DNA from: Candidatus Doudnabacteria bacterium | GTDB taxonomy: Bacteria > Patescibacteriota > Doudnabacteria > UBA920 | Direction: 5' to 3' | NCBI GenBank assembly: GCA_003151625.1 | Contig: PLYC01000023.1 | Location: 416 to 50,178 of the forward strand | DNA: 49,763 bases | Made by a program: the position numbers and the translations under genes | Notes under the pieces: model-generated | Database searches by the model: none | The model's input: the letters and a program-made list of their open reading frames with translations, nothing else | What the model was told of the DNA's origin: nothing | Shown here: positions 33,134 to 40,402 of the stretch, one piece after another | How the letters are laid out: each line of letters opens with the position of its first letter | How positions within the stretch are numbered: position 1 is the stretch's first letter

Positions 33134-34501
33134 TCACCTCACCATCCACATTAAACAAGCGAAAATGACCACAAAACTGCTGTTGGCAATAAGAGAGAGA
33201 TGTTGGATGTGGCGTTTAAAGGCTATGGCAAGAATTAAGCTGGAAAGCAGTCCCGCCATAAAGAAAAGATAAAATCGGCTCTCAAAAGTATTGGGATTAA
33301 AAGTCTGACCCATAAAAGTTACGTAGCTGGCTGGCGTGGTTCCGGACAAATTATAGTTGGCCTGGGTATTGGCGGAAAAATCCGCGAGCTGCAGCTGGTT
33401 GGTTTGACCCTGCATGCCAAAGGCTTCAAGCCGGACAGTAGTGTTGGTTTGAGCTAAATCGGAAGCTTGAGCTTGGCCGCTCCAGGTAGTTTGATCTTTA
33501 GGCGAAAGCATTACTGCTTCCTGTCCAAAATAGGCCAGAACTTTTATTGCCGGTCCGCTGACTTGGGCGTTTATTTGAACACTGTCCCCGACCAACTGAA
33601 CGTTGCCGTCCAAAACCGACACAGGCGGTGGCGGCTGAATTTGAGTAGCGGCCAGGGGTTGAACCGGAGTCTGGCTATTTAAAGTCTGCTTGGCTTTGGG
33701 CGGTTGCGCGGCCAAAGCAGCTGAAGCGGCGGCCGGCACGCTGGCACTTTTAACTTGAGTCGGCGCCTGGGCAGGAACAGATAAAACCGCGGGCGCTGGC
33801 GCGGAAGCGGGCTGGACTTGAGTTGGAGTATTTGAAAGGGTTATTTGTTGGGCGGCGGGAGTGCCAAATTCCTGAACTACAAAAGTTGCAGTATGTCCCT
33901 GGTACGTTCCCTGGGAAATGCCGATACCAATGTCCTGAAAGTTTTTATTTAAAATATTAGCTTTGTGCCCGGGGCTGTTCATCCAGGCGGTCTCCACACT
34001 TTCGGCTTCTGTGAAATTTACCGCTAAATTTTCGCCGGCCATTATATAACTGTATCCGGCGCCTGTAATAAAATCCCACGGCGTGTGGCCGTCGGGCGTG
34101 TTGTGAGCAAAATAACCTTTGGCCAGCATATCATCGGCTTTGGCCTGGGCGGCTTTATCTAATATTTGATTTTCGCTTAAGGCCGCAACAGTAAATTCCT
34201 GCCGCGACTCATTAGTAAGGTTAATAATATTATCCACGGTGATTGCCGAAGAAAATGCCGGGGCTATTGGGCCAAAGGACAACAGGGCTAAAGTAAAAAT
34301 TCTCACGGCAACTAAAAGACCCGACATTAAAGCCAGGCTTCTGTGCCCTAAAACATGAGGATGGTAATTATTCCGGGCGTGGGGAATAAAATGATCTTGC
34401 AGGTGCCTCCCCAAAGCCACCACAGGAGAAAAAACTCTCTTGAGGCTTGGGGACTGAAAGCCAATAACGTTTAAAACGTATTCCATTTGTGTTTTGTCCA
34501 C
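33134..34501 (-). CDS. membrane-anchored CAP/SCP-domain protein
   Basis: 455 aa (or 450 from the ATG at 34486). A membrane segment near 57-80 is followed by a CAP domain (about 92-220). The CAP domain has YFAHNTPDGHTPWDFITGAG, AGENLAVNF and AWMNSPGHKANILNKNFQDI, which include the usual His and Glu cavity residues, and ends FVVQEFG. A Pro/Ala/Gln-rich linker (about 220-300), a beta-rich domain (about 300-395) and a final membrane helix (FFMAGLLSSLILAIAFK) follow. It is a surface protein of the YkwD type; the substrate is unknown. A 13-bp inverted repeat covers its start region. Confidence 0.82.
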   Translation of the reverse strand: MDKTQMEYVLNVIGFQSPSLKRVFSPVVALGRHLQDHFIPHARNNYHPHVLGHRSLALMSGLLVAVRIFTLALLSFGPIAPAFSSAITVDNIINLTNESRQEFTVAALSENQILDKAAQAKADDMLAKGYFAHNTPDGHTPWDFITGAGYSYIMAGENLAVNFTEAESVETAWMNSPGHKANILNKNFQDIGIGISQGTYQGHTATFVVQEFGTPAAQQITLSNTPTQVQPASAPAPAVLSVPAQAPTQVKSASVPAAASAALAAQPPKAKQTLNSQTPVQPLAATQIQPPPPVSVLDGNVQLVGDSVQINAQVSGPAIKVLAYFGQEAVMLSPKDQTTWSGQAQASDLAQTNTTVRLEAFGMQGQTNQLQLADFSANTQANYNLSGTTPASYVTFMGQTFNPNTFESRFYLFFMAGLLSSLILAIAFKRHIQHLSLIANSSFVVIFACLMWMVR

Positions 34502-34525
34502 AAATCACCAATAACACAAATGGAA
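34481..34525. repeat. inverted repeat over the CAP gene start
   Basis: TTCCATTTGTGTT (34481-34493) and AACACAAATGGAA (34513-34525), perfect 13-bp arms. One arm contains the candidate ATG at 34486. It may be an operator or a translation-masking hairpin. Confidence 0.6.
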
Positions 34526-34677
34526 ACAAATCCGCGATTTGCAGTATTTGTCTTTATTCGTGATTAGTGAATGATTTTTATTTTTGTTTCAAAACCGATG
34601 CTAGTTTTGGCAACGATTTAGTCACTTAACTTAAATATATTATAGCACATCTAACTTTTTTTGTCCAGTAAAATTTT

Positions 34678-34714
34678 AAAGCCCCGTCCCGAAAAATCGG
34701 GAACGGGGCTTTAG
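34678..34714. terminator. GC-rich terminator hairpin
   Basis: AAAGCCCCGT-CCCG...CGGG-ACGGGGCTTT, nearly perfect, downstream of the small gene ending at 34737. Confidence 0.8.
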
Positions 34715-34736
34715 ATTGACCTTAAAAAACCCAAAA

Positions 34737-34919
34737 CTATTTAACGGGTACTTTGTGATGAGCTACTACAATAGGGCTAACTGAATCATTAGTGCCATCG
34801 CCGCTTAGAGTAATATAGCTGACCAAAGAAATACCGGTGACAACCAAAAAAACTATTGTCCAAATAAACCATCTTGAATCGTAATTGTTTTTTGGTATTT
34901 GAGAATTTGAGATTGGCAT
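34737..34919 (-). CDS. small single-helix membrane protein
   Basis: 60 aa from the ATG at 34919, which has AAGGA six nt upstream; a longer in-frame start lacks this. Polar N-terminus, one helix (WFIWTIVFLVVTGISLVSYI), then a short polar tail. No family recognised. Confidence 0.55.
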   Translation of the reverse strand: MPISNSQIPKNNYDSRWFIWTIVFLVVTGISLVSYITLSGDGTNDSVSPIVVAHHKVPVK

Positions 34920-34981
34920 ATTTTTCCTTTTTGTTTTGTTCCCCGCCAATGGCGGAATCCGCCTGGACGGATTTATTTTAT

Positions 34982-35305
34982 CTATTTATTTACTAAATTT
35001 GTAACTTCTTTTTTTGCCGAACGGATGGCAAAAATTGCAAAAAATAAACTTACGATCCATAAAGCCACAATGGGCAATAAAACAACCGAGCCCTTTGGAT
35101 AAAAGAAAAGGAAGGCATAGCTTACCACCCCCAGAGAATACAGTTCTATTAAAAAAACCACCACCAGTGCTTTAACCAATTTGCCGACAATGGATTCAGC
35201 AAAAAGTTTGTGAACTTTATAACCCTCTACTATTAAATAAATACTGCCAACAGCCAAAACTACCAAAGCCAGCCATAAATAAGTAGTTAAATCTGCAAAA
35301 TTCAT
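34982..35305 (-). CDS. three-helix membrane protein
   Basis: 107 aa, not recognised. Hydrophobic segments at about 7-27, 43-70 and 72-96; basic C-terminus. It lies between the small single-helix protein and VKOR on the same strand and may be co-expressed with them. Confidence 0.6.
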   Translation of the reverse strand: MNFADLTTYLWLALVVLAVGSIYLIVEGYKVHKLFAESIVGKLVKALVVVFLIELYSLGVVSYAFLFFYPKGSVVLLPIVALWIVSLFFAIFAIRSAKKEVTNLVNK

Positions 35306-35389
35306 ATATCTAATTTTGATTTTTATATCTTTAGGCTGTCTAAAACTATTTAATATAATATAGCATAATTTTAGCCAAATGGCAAAAAT

Positions 35390-35800
35390 CTAAGGCCTAT
35401 GCTCTATATTTATATCCAGAATAAACAGTAAAATGCTTAAAAGGTCGGTAGTTAAGCAATATTGGCAAACTTTTTTTATGACAAAAAACTGCAGGGACAA
35501 AAAGACCAAAGCCGCCAAAGTACCCAAAGACAGCAAACCTGTAAGAATTTTTTTCCACAGCAAATAACTGTCGGCTAAAAGCGCGGAGATAATTACTGCG
35601 GTAAAGTAAGCTGCGCCCCAGACCCCAAGCGGAAAGCCAAAAAGAACGGAATATTTGCTGGTTAATACCGCCTCACAGCCGTGAGTTATGTCGCAGGGAA
35701 CCGTATAGCCAAAATAGTGAGCCAAAGCCAAATACAAGCTTACGCCAAAGCCCAAAACCGCTAAAATAACAATAATATCGTGTTTATGTTTTCTGTACAT
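35390..35800 (-). CDS. vitamin K epoxide reductase (VKOR) family protein
   Basis: 136 aa, four membrane helices. The VKOR hallmarks are present: a loop Cys pair in VPCDITHGCEAVLTSKYS, with the conserved Ser/Tyr, then FGFPLGVWGAAYF, and the quinone-side active site CQYC near residue 112. The family reoxidises a thioredoxin-like partner to make disulfides in exported proteins. No partner (DsbA-like) is fused or adjacent. Likely substrates in the window are the Cys-containing pilins. Confidence 0.92.
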   Translation of the reverse strand: MYRKHKHDIIVILAVLGFGVSLYLALAHYFGYTVPCDITHGCEAVLTSKYSVLFGFPLGVWGAAYFTAVIISALLADSYLLWKKILTGLLSLGTLAALVFLSLQFFVIKKVCQYCLTTDLLSILLFILDINIEHRP

Positions 35801-35977
35801 AAGGACATTATATCAGAAAATCGGAAGTCGGAAAAATCGGAAGTCGGAACGTCGGATAGTGAGCAATCCGATTTTTCCGACATTCCGACCTTATGACTTT
35901 CCGTCAACACTAATAAAAATCCCCCACTTTCTGGGAAAGTGGAGGATAAAAAATCAGAGTTAGATTTTAAAGCGCGC

Positions 35978-36340
35978 CTAGTAGCGGTCGTTTCTGCCAC
36001 CGCCGTAGCCGCCGCTATTGCCGCCACCACCGTAACCACCACCACTGCCGCCGCGTCCGCCGCGGTCGCCAAAGCTTCTTTTGGGGCGATCTTCCAACGG
36101 TCTGGCTTCCTTGACTACCAAGGTCCGGCCGTTGTAATCGGAGTTATTTAAAGCCGCTGTTGCAGCGTCTGCTTCAGCGTCGTTTTCGAATTCAACGAAT
36201 CCAAAACCTCTGCTTCGACCAGTCATTTTGTCGGTTATCACGGTCGCGCTGGCGACTGTGCCGTGCTGGCTGAATAATTGCTGAAGGTCATCGGAAGTGG
36301 TAGCCCAGGGGATACCGCCGACGAAAAGTTTCTTAGCCAT
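35978..36340 (-). CDS. RRM-type glycine-rich RNA-binding protein
   Basis: 120 aa from the ATG at 36340 (a TTG eight codons upstream is less likely). One RRM at 3-80: RNP2 KLFVGGIPW, RNP1 SRGFGFVEF. It is followed by an Arg/Gly-rich tail (GGRGGSGGGYGGGGNSGGYG). It resembles the cyanobacterial Rbp proteins, which bind single-stranded RNA and are cold-regulated. It has a strong promoter and a leader of about 340 nt with a long hairpin ending 20 nt before the start codon and no SD, suggesting post-transcriptional control, perhaps autoregulation (inference). Confidence 0.93.
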   Translation of the reverse strand: MAKKLFVGGIPWATTSDDLQQLFSQHGTVASATVITDKMTGRSRGFGFVEFENDAEADAATAALNNSDYNGRTLVVKEARPLEDRPKRSFGDRGGRGGSGGGYGGGGNSGGYGGGRNDRY

Positions 36341-36360
36341 TTTATTATTAGAATCAGTCT

Positions 36361-36504
36361 TCAAAATTCTTTTTTGTCTGCAATTGCATAATTTCGTCCG
36401 CTGATCGCAAAAAATTTTTCCGCTTAGCCTTTTTGGCTAAACATCAAAATTTATTTACGCCCATCGGCCTAAGATTCTGCAATTTCGACTAAAAAATAAT
36501 TCTT
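36361..36504 (-). ncRNA. long structured leader element of the RRM gene (hairpin copy A)
   Basis: On the minus strand the segment folds into one long, nearly continuous stem: TTTTTTAGTC with GACAAAAAAG, AATTGCAGAAT with ATTATGCAATT, and CCGATGGGCG with TGCGATCAGCGG. The apex is TTTAGCC-AAAAA-GGCTAA flanked by TTTTGATG and GCGGAAAAA. A homologous hairpin lies at 38166-38331 with the same apex and compensatory stem changes (AATTGCA/TGCAATT here, AATTCCAG/CTGGAATT there). Confidence 0.6.
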
Positions 36505-36683
36505 CAGCTAGATTCTGGCTTTCTATTGAAGAGCTCACCTTACACTCTTACTGACTATTTAAATGGAACTTTAAATGCTACTCTACAGCGCTCTTAAAAA
36601 GAAAGCCTTGCGAGGTCTTCTGTCTATTTTCATAGACCGAAGTCCCGCCTGAGGCGGGAACACTTAAACTTAAGATGATAAAA

Positions 36684-36714
36684 CTATTATACACTAAATA
36701 TCCTATAATAGCAA
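36684..36714 (-). promoter_or_regulatory. promoter of the RRM gene
   Basis: Minus strand TTGCTA, 17-nt spacer ending GTG, then TATAAT. It lies just past the stop codon of the ZIP gene and predicts a 5' leader of about 340 nt. Confidence 0.7.
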
Positions 36715-36727
36715 GGCTCTATTTAAA

Positions 36728-37453
36728 TTAAACAAACCTGGTAATCGCAAATGTTAAAACCACGCCGAATAAAGTCAGACCAATGAGTTTTAAGGAACTG
36801 TGCTTGCTGTGGGCTTCGGGGAGAATATCGCTGACTCCAATATATAACAAAAAGCCGGCAAAGAAGCCCAAATACCAAACCAAAAAATGTGGAGAAACAC
36901 GGAATAACAAAGTAGACAAAGCGCCTAAAACCGGCGCCACGGAATCCACGAGCAAGAATATTTTGGACTTTTTGGTACTGTTGTTGTTGGTTAGCATCAA
37001 GGTAATGGTATTCATGCCGTCCGTAAAATCGTGGGATATTACAGCTATAGCCACTAAAAGCCCGACCGCGGGATTTACCTGAAAGCCCAAACCAATGCCC
37101 ACTCCGTCCATAAAACTGTGTCCGGCCAAAGCCAAAGCGGAAAGAACGCCCACATGCGGGTGTTTGTGGTCGGCGTAATCCGTTTCGTGCGCATGGTGAA
37201 CCACGATAACTTTTTCCAAAATATGAAACAGCATAAAGCCAATGACCAAGGCCACCATTGGCTCTATGGGTTTGTAACCCCCGGCATTAACCTGGGAGAT
37301 TATTTCCGGAAAAATATCAAACGCCACCACACCCAATAAAACTCCTGCAGTAAAGCCCATTATTAAATGCAGTTTATTTTTATACCTTACCGCAAATAAC
37401 CCGCCAAACAGCGTAGAAAAAAATGTGGCAATGGAAAGAATTACGGCTTCCAT
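36728..37453 (-). CDS. ZIP family metal transporter
   Basis: 241 aa, about eight membrane helices. Metal-site motifs of the ZIP family are visible: HSFMDGVGIGLGF in helix 4 and SHDFTDGMNTITL in helix 5, and a His-rich cytoplasmic loop (VVHHAHETDYADHKHPHVG) before helix 4. It probably imports Zn or another divalent metal. The stop lies just upstream of the RRM promoter. Confidence 0.92.
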   Translation of the reverse strand: MEAVILSIATFFSTLFGGLFAVRYKNKLHLIMGFTAGVLLGVVAFDIFPEIISQVNAGGYKPIEPMVALVIGFMLFHILEKVIVVHHAHETDYADHKHPHVGVLSALALAGHSFMDGVGIGLGFQVNPAVGLLVAIAVISHDFTDGMNTITLMLTNNNSTKKSKIFLLVDSVAPVLGALSTLLFRVSPHFLVWYLGFFAGFLLYIGVSDILPEAHSKHSSLKLIGLTLFGVVLTFAITRFV

Positions 37454-37465
37454 AATATTATTTAT

Positions 37466-37502
37466 TAAAACCCCGATCCCGATGACCGGGACCGGGGGTT
37501 TT
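37466..37502. terminator. GC-rich terminator hairpin
   Basis: AACCCCGATCCCG...CGGGACCGGGGGTT with T flank, between the 37513 gene and the ZIP gene. Works in either direction. Confidence 0.75.
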
Positions 37503-37512
37503 TTAGATTTCC

Positions 37513-38145
37513 TTAAACTGTTTTCGAAGAGTCTCCGGTAAGCTTTACATCCAAAGTAAGCTCCTCCACAACGCGCGATTTTAAAGATTTATTGGTAAAA
37601 TACAACAGTACAATAAATGTCAGAACCAAGGCAATTAATCCGGCCATCGCCGATAAAAATTCGGTTTGCTTTTCACGAATTTCGATTTCTTTTAACGATC
37701 GGCCGACAACCAAAAAACCCGAACTGCCGCCGGAATAAGGAACCACGACTACGGCTTCGCGCACCCCGTTTGCCGGCTGCCAGGTTTGGCGCCACTCGCC
37801 ATGAGCCCGGACATAATCAAACACCGAAGTTGGAAAAGATGGATTTTTGCCGTCGAGCAAAGCCGAAGAGCCAATTAACGTGCTGGTAGCATTGTAGATC
37901 ATTACAAAAGGCGAAAGTGTTCCCGCAATTTCCGTGGTCCCCTGTGCCGGAACTATTTGACCCGGTTGAGCCTGACCCTGGGCAATTGCGGTAGCTAAAT
38001 CTTCGGCAATTTGAATTTGCGGATCATTTGCCGATTGGCGGTAAGATTGCTGAACCGTGGCATATGCCAACCCCGAAAAAATTATTATTATTATTGCAAA
38101 CGGGAGCCAGGCGTTGAACGTTGCGCACAAAACTTTTTTTGTCAT
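37513..38145 (-). CDS. membrane protein with extracytoplasmic sensor-like domain
   Basis: 210 aa. Two membrane helices (LPFAIIIIIFSGLAYATVQQ at about 14-33 and FLSAMAGLIALVLTFIVLLY near 165-184) enclose a PAS/Cache-like exterior domain with IAEDLATAIAQG, FVMIYNATSTLIGSSALL and SGFLVVGRSLKEIEIRE. The architecture is that of a sensor kinase input module but no HAMP or kinase follows; only a short cytoplasmic tail. Function unknown. Confidence 0.65.
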   Translation of the reverse strand: MTKKVLCATFNAWLPFAIIIIIFSGLAYATVQQSYRQSANDPQIQIAEDLATAIAQGQAQPGQIVPAQGTTEIAGTLSPFVMIYNATSTLIGSSALLDGKNPSFPTSVFDYVRAHGEWRQTWQPANGVREAVVVVPYSGGSSGFLVVGRSLKEIEIREKQTEFLSAMAGLIALVLTFIVLLYFTNKSLKSRVVEELTLDVKLTGDSSKTV

Positions 38146-38165
38146 ATTTAAAGGATTAATACTTA

Positions 38166-38331
38166 TTAGAAGATAACTTAAAAATAATTTGTAGGCGAAA
38201 TTCCAGAATTTTGAGCGGATTGGCTCTTAATAAATTTTGACGTTTAGCCAGAGCTAAGCGGAAAAATTTTTAAGACCAAGACGCCAAAATGCTGGAATTG
38301 CAGCCCAAAGGATTTTTAAGATAGCTTCTAG
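38166..38331 (+). ncRNA. long structured hairpin, copy B
   Basis: A 166-nt nearly continuous hairpin: TAGAAGATAACTTAAAAAT (38167-38185) with ATTTTTAAGATAGCTTCTA (38312-38330); AATTCCAGAATTTTG with CAAAATGCTGGAATT; TTGGCTCTTAATAAATTTT with AAAATTTTTAAGACCAA. The apex is TTTAGC-CAGA-GCTAAGCGG. It is homologous to the RRM leader hairpin (36361-36504). The apex motif here reads on the plus strand, while flanking genes are on the minus strand, so it is either an ncRNA or a mobile palindromic element. Confidence 0.5.
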
Positions 38332-38346
38332 TTGCTTGTCGTTTAA

Positions 38347-38352
38347 TTATAC
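38347..38352 (-). promoter_or_regulatory. -10 element upstream of hairpin B
   Basis: Minus strand GTGTATAAT (TATAAT at 38347-38352) without a clear -35. Transcription from it would pass through hairpin B into the 37513-38145 gene. Confidence 0.45.
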
Positions 38353-38387
38353 ACCAAAAATAAAAAATTGCCACTGATTTTAGTATT

Positions 38388-39068
38388 TTAGGACTTAAGT
38401 CCTATATTTAACTTTTGAAATTCATTTCCCACGCTTTTGCCTATGGCATATCCAATAAACGCGCCGGCCACAGCATCGGACAGCCAATGGATGTTAACCG
38501 AAACCCCTAAGCCAATTAAAAGCGCAAAAATCCACGCGCCAATTTTCACCATTTTATTATTCGGATAGAATTCCGCTAAAGTTATGGCCGCGGCAAAAGC
38601 CACTGTTGTGTGACTACTAGGCCAGCCGTTAAACCAGCCGCCACGGTAAAAACCAAACTGAAAACCACTACTGTTGTTTAATAAGCCAGCGAAGTGTTCC
38701 GGCGGCAGACGGCCGGTGAAAACTTTTATGACGGTTGATATTATCCAGCCCAAAATTGCCGCCTGGCCCACAGCCAAACCCCTAATTTGCCAAAGAGGTT
38801 TTTGATCTGCGCGGCCAAAAATATACAGTCCGAGCGGAATTATTATGGGTAAAAACATTCCGGCAACTACGGAAATAAACCCAAGATTAAAAACCCATAA
38901 GTGGCCGGCGGAATATTTGTACCAAGCCCAATCCAAACCGATTTTTACAATTATCCAAGTTATTGCCGCAGCCAATAAATAATTTAAGCCATAATTGTAT
39001 TTGACGGATTTGCCAATGTGGTTGAATATTCTATAAAAAATTTTGCTAACCGGTTGTTCTTTTCCCAT
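38388..39068 (-). CDS. PAP2-family membrane phosphatase
   Basis: 226 aa from the ATG at 39068 (an earlier in-frame start lies in repeat-like sequence). Six helices. The three phosphatase motifs are KVFTGRLPPE (K-x6-RP type), GWPSSHTTV (PSGH variant, PSSH) and SVNIHWLSDAVAG (SR-x5-H variant with the catalytic His). PAP2 enzymes dephosphorylate undecaprenyl pyrophosphate or phosphatidyl substrates; recycling the lipid carrier is a sensible guess. Confidence 0.88.
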   Translation of the reverse strand: MGKEQPVSKIFYRIFNHIGKSVKYNYGLNYLLAAAITWIIVKIGLDWAWYKYSAGHLWVFNLGFISVVAGMFLPIIIPLGLYIFGRADQKPLWQIRGLAVGQAAILGWIISTVIKVFTGRLPPEHFAGLLNNSSGFQFGFYRGGWFNGWPSSHTTVAFAAAITLAEFYPNNKMVKIGAWIFALLIGLGVSVNIHWLSDAVAGAFIGYAIGKSVGNEFQKLNIGLKS

Positions 39069-39132
39069 ATTGATACTTGAATTATAACCTATTGTTCTAC
39101 TTATGCCGAATTCGTTTTTAAAAATTAAACAA

Positions 39133-39169
39133 CAAAATGCACTGCCAATAACTGGCCGTGCATTTTGCG
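39133..39169 (-). terminator. hairpin terminator
   Basis: CAAAATGCAC-GGCCA-GTTAT-TGGC-AGTGCATTTTG on the minus strand, then TTGTTTAATTTTT. It ends the coiled-coil gene before the PAP2 gene. Confidence 0.7.
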
Positions 39170-39197
39170 ATAACACAAATTTGGTTATAAACAAGCC

Positions 39198-39512
39198 TTA
39201 TTTTGTATTTTTCTCTAACCGCTCGATTTCATCGGTTAAAAATTCTTCCATAACTTTTAAGTCTCTCTTCAACTGTCTGAAAATTTTCATTTCCTCGCTG
39301 GTCAATTCGCGATTCATTTTTGTGCTTTCCAGCAGTCTAATTTGCTCTTCCATGTTCTCCCTTAGCGTATGGAAAACTTCATGCATCGCCGCTTCGGTCT
39401 CCCCGACATCGCGCCTTAGTTTCTTTTTAAGTTGCCTAAACTTTCGCCAGATGTACCAAAGAATTAGTAGGAGAAGGATAATCAAAAAAATTGCCGGCAT
39501 AAAAATTTCCAA
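39198..39512 (-). CDS. membrane-anchored coiled-coil protein
   Basis: 104 aa. One helix (MPAIFLIILLLLILWYIW) followed by a long charged coiled coil to the end (FRQLKKKLRRDVGETEAAMH, RQLKRDLKVMEEFLTDEIER). The TTG at 39512 has GAGGAG four nt upstream and is preferred over the ATG at 39500. No family recognised. A promoter with three operator-like repeats lies upstream. Confidence 0.6.
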   Translation of the reverse strand: MEIFMPAIFLIILLLLILWYIWRKFRQLKKKLRRDVGETEAAMHEVFHTLRENMEEQIRLLESTKMNRELTSEEMKIFRQLKRDLKVMEEFLTDEIERLEKNTK

Positions 39513-39593
39513 AAATCTCCTCGCCGCACTTTTTGCCTTTATAATAAACTTTCTTGATTATTTTTAACATAAGAATTTCTCTCTTATTAAGAC

Positions 39594-39648
39594 ATGTATC
39601 GTTTATAGCTAAAACGATACATTAGTCGAATAGATGTATCGTTTTAAT
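39594..39648 (-). promoter_or_regulatory. promoter with three AACGATACAT operator-like repeats
   Basis: ATGTATCGTTT (39594-39604) and its complement AAACGATACAT (39612-39622) form an inverted repeat; a third copy ATGTATCGTTTT starts at 39634. On the minus strand TTCGAC and TATAAA with 17-nt spacing lie within the cluster. This looks like a repressor-controlled promoter for the coiled-coil gene. Confidence 0.55.
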
Positions 39649-39735
39649 AAAGGTTCCTCGGAGCTTAAGCTCTCGAGCTATTAGTGCAATGAGCTGCCTG
39701 CATTTCGCAGTCCCGCCATCGGCGGGACGAAGTAT

Positions 39736-39811
39736 TGAACCTGTATTAAGACTCCTTGGGCTCGGAAATGATATGCTGCATATCATTTCTCTCGCTCTAC
39801 GTCGCTAATAA
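39736..39811. repeat. repeat element with conserved ends, copy A
   Basis: Starts TGAACCTGTATTA and ends CTCGCTCTACGTCGCTAATA; between them is a palindromic core (GAAATGATATGC/GCATATCATTTC). The same ends with a different core occur at 46888-46954 on the same strand. The rest of 39513-39897 is intergenic, with only short hairpins (for example CCCGCCATCGGCGGG near 39712). Confidence 0.75.
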
Positions 39812-39897
39812 AAACGTTAACTTAAAATCCTTTCTCGCTTACTTGCGGGGCGGCCAGAAGTTATTCGCACCAAATGGTTACGAACCGTGGTTCGCTA

Positions 39898-40164
39898 CTA
39901 TCTTTTTAATACACCCTTAGCAATATACTGCTTCATTAAGGTTTGGTAAGGTACATCTAACTCGTTAGCCTGCATCTTAATACGGGCCATAATATGCGCT
40001 GGCATGCGGAGGGAAACAGACTGGGACGAGGGCTTTAAATTAGGAAAAACGCCACGGGGGGCTTTCAACCAATCAATATATTCAGTGGTATCGTGAGTAT
40101 GCCAAAACTTAGCCTCTTCGGCTTCGGTTTTAAATTTAGGGATTATTTTTAAGCGCTTGCTCAT
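39898..40164 (-). CDS. CopG/BrnA-type antitoxin (orphan)
   Basis: 88 aa. Begins with the typical IPKFKTEAEEAKFWHTHDTT segment and DTTEYIDW, then a ribbon-helix-helix end SVSLRMPAHIMARIKMQANE and VPYQTLMKQYIAKGV. Antitoxins of this type normally follow a BrnT toxin gene. Here the toxin reading frame overlaps by 29 nt but lacks its start. A retained antitoxin could still act as a DNA-binding protein. Confidence 0.8.
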   Translation of the reverse strand: MSKRLKIIPKFKTEAEEAKFWHTHDTTEYIDWLKAPRGVFPNLKPSSQSVSLRMPAHIMARIKMQANELDVPYQTLMKQYIAKGVLKR

Positions 40165-40399
40165 ATATATTCCTTTCTTTCTTATTGGCTAACCGAGAGG
40201 AAATTACTCTCGCTTTATTATTTCTTGTGGTAAAAGCTATAACCAAAATTTTGTTGCTATTGGTTCTGCCCAACAATCGATAACGTTTCTCGTGCTGGCT
40301 ATGAACCGGATCAAATGATATAAAGTTGAGATTATAGAATGTTTCTTCGGCTTCCAGGACGGTTTTATCAAATAATGTGTCCGTAAATATTTTGCTTAA
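40136..40399 (-). pseudogene. BrnT-type toxin, 5'-truncated
   Basis: An 88-codon frame with no start codon gives VLEAEETFYNLNFISFDPVH, EKRYRLLGRTNSNKILVIAF and TTRNNKARVISSRLANKKER, the central and C-terminal BrnT pattern. The N-terminal helix-strand part (the F.WD..K......HGV motif) is missing. An in-frame stop lies at 40400-40402, immediately beside the end of the ABC permease gene. Truncation by insertion of the efflux cassette is likely. Confidence 0.7.
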
Positions 40400-40402
40400 T
40401 TA

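Noticed and set aside
35761-36072. Gly/Ala-rich minus-strand ORF of 103 codons
   Set aside because: Out-of-frame shadow of the Gly-rich RRM tail; poly-Ala/Val translation is an artefact of GGN repeats.
36361-36504. 6S RNA as the identity of the RRM-leader hairpin
   Set aside because: It is rod-like but lacks a clear large central bubble, and the copies lie in opposite orientation to genes; the identification cannot be supported.
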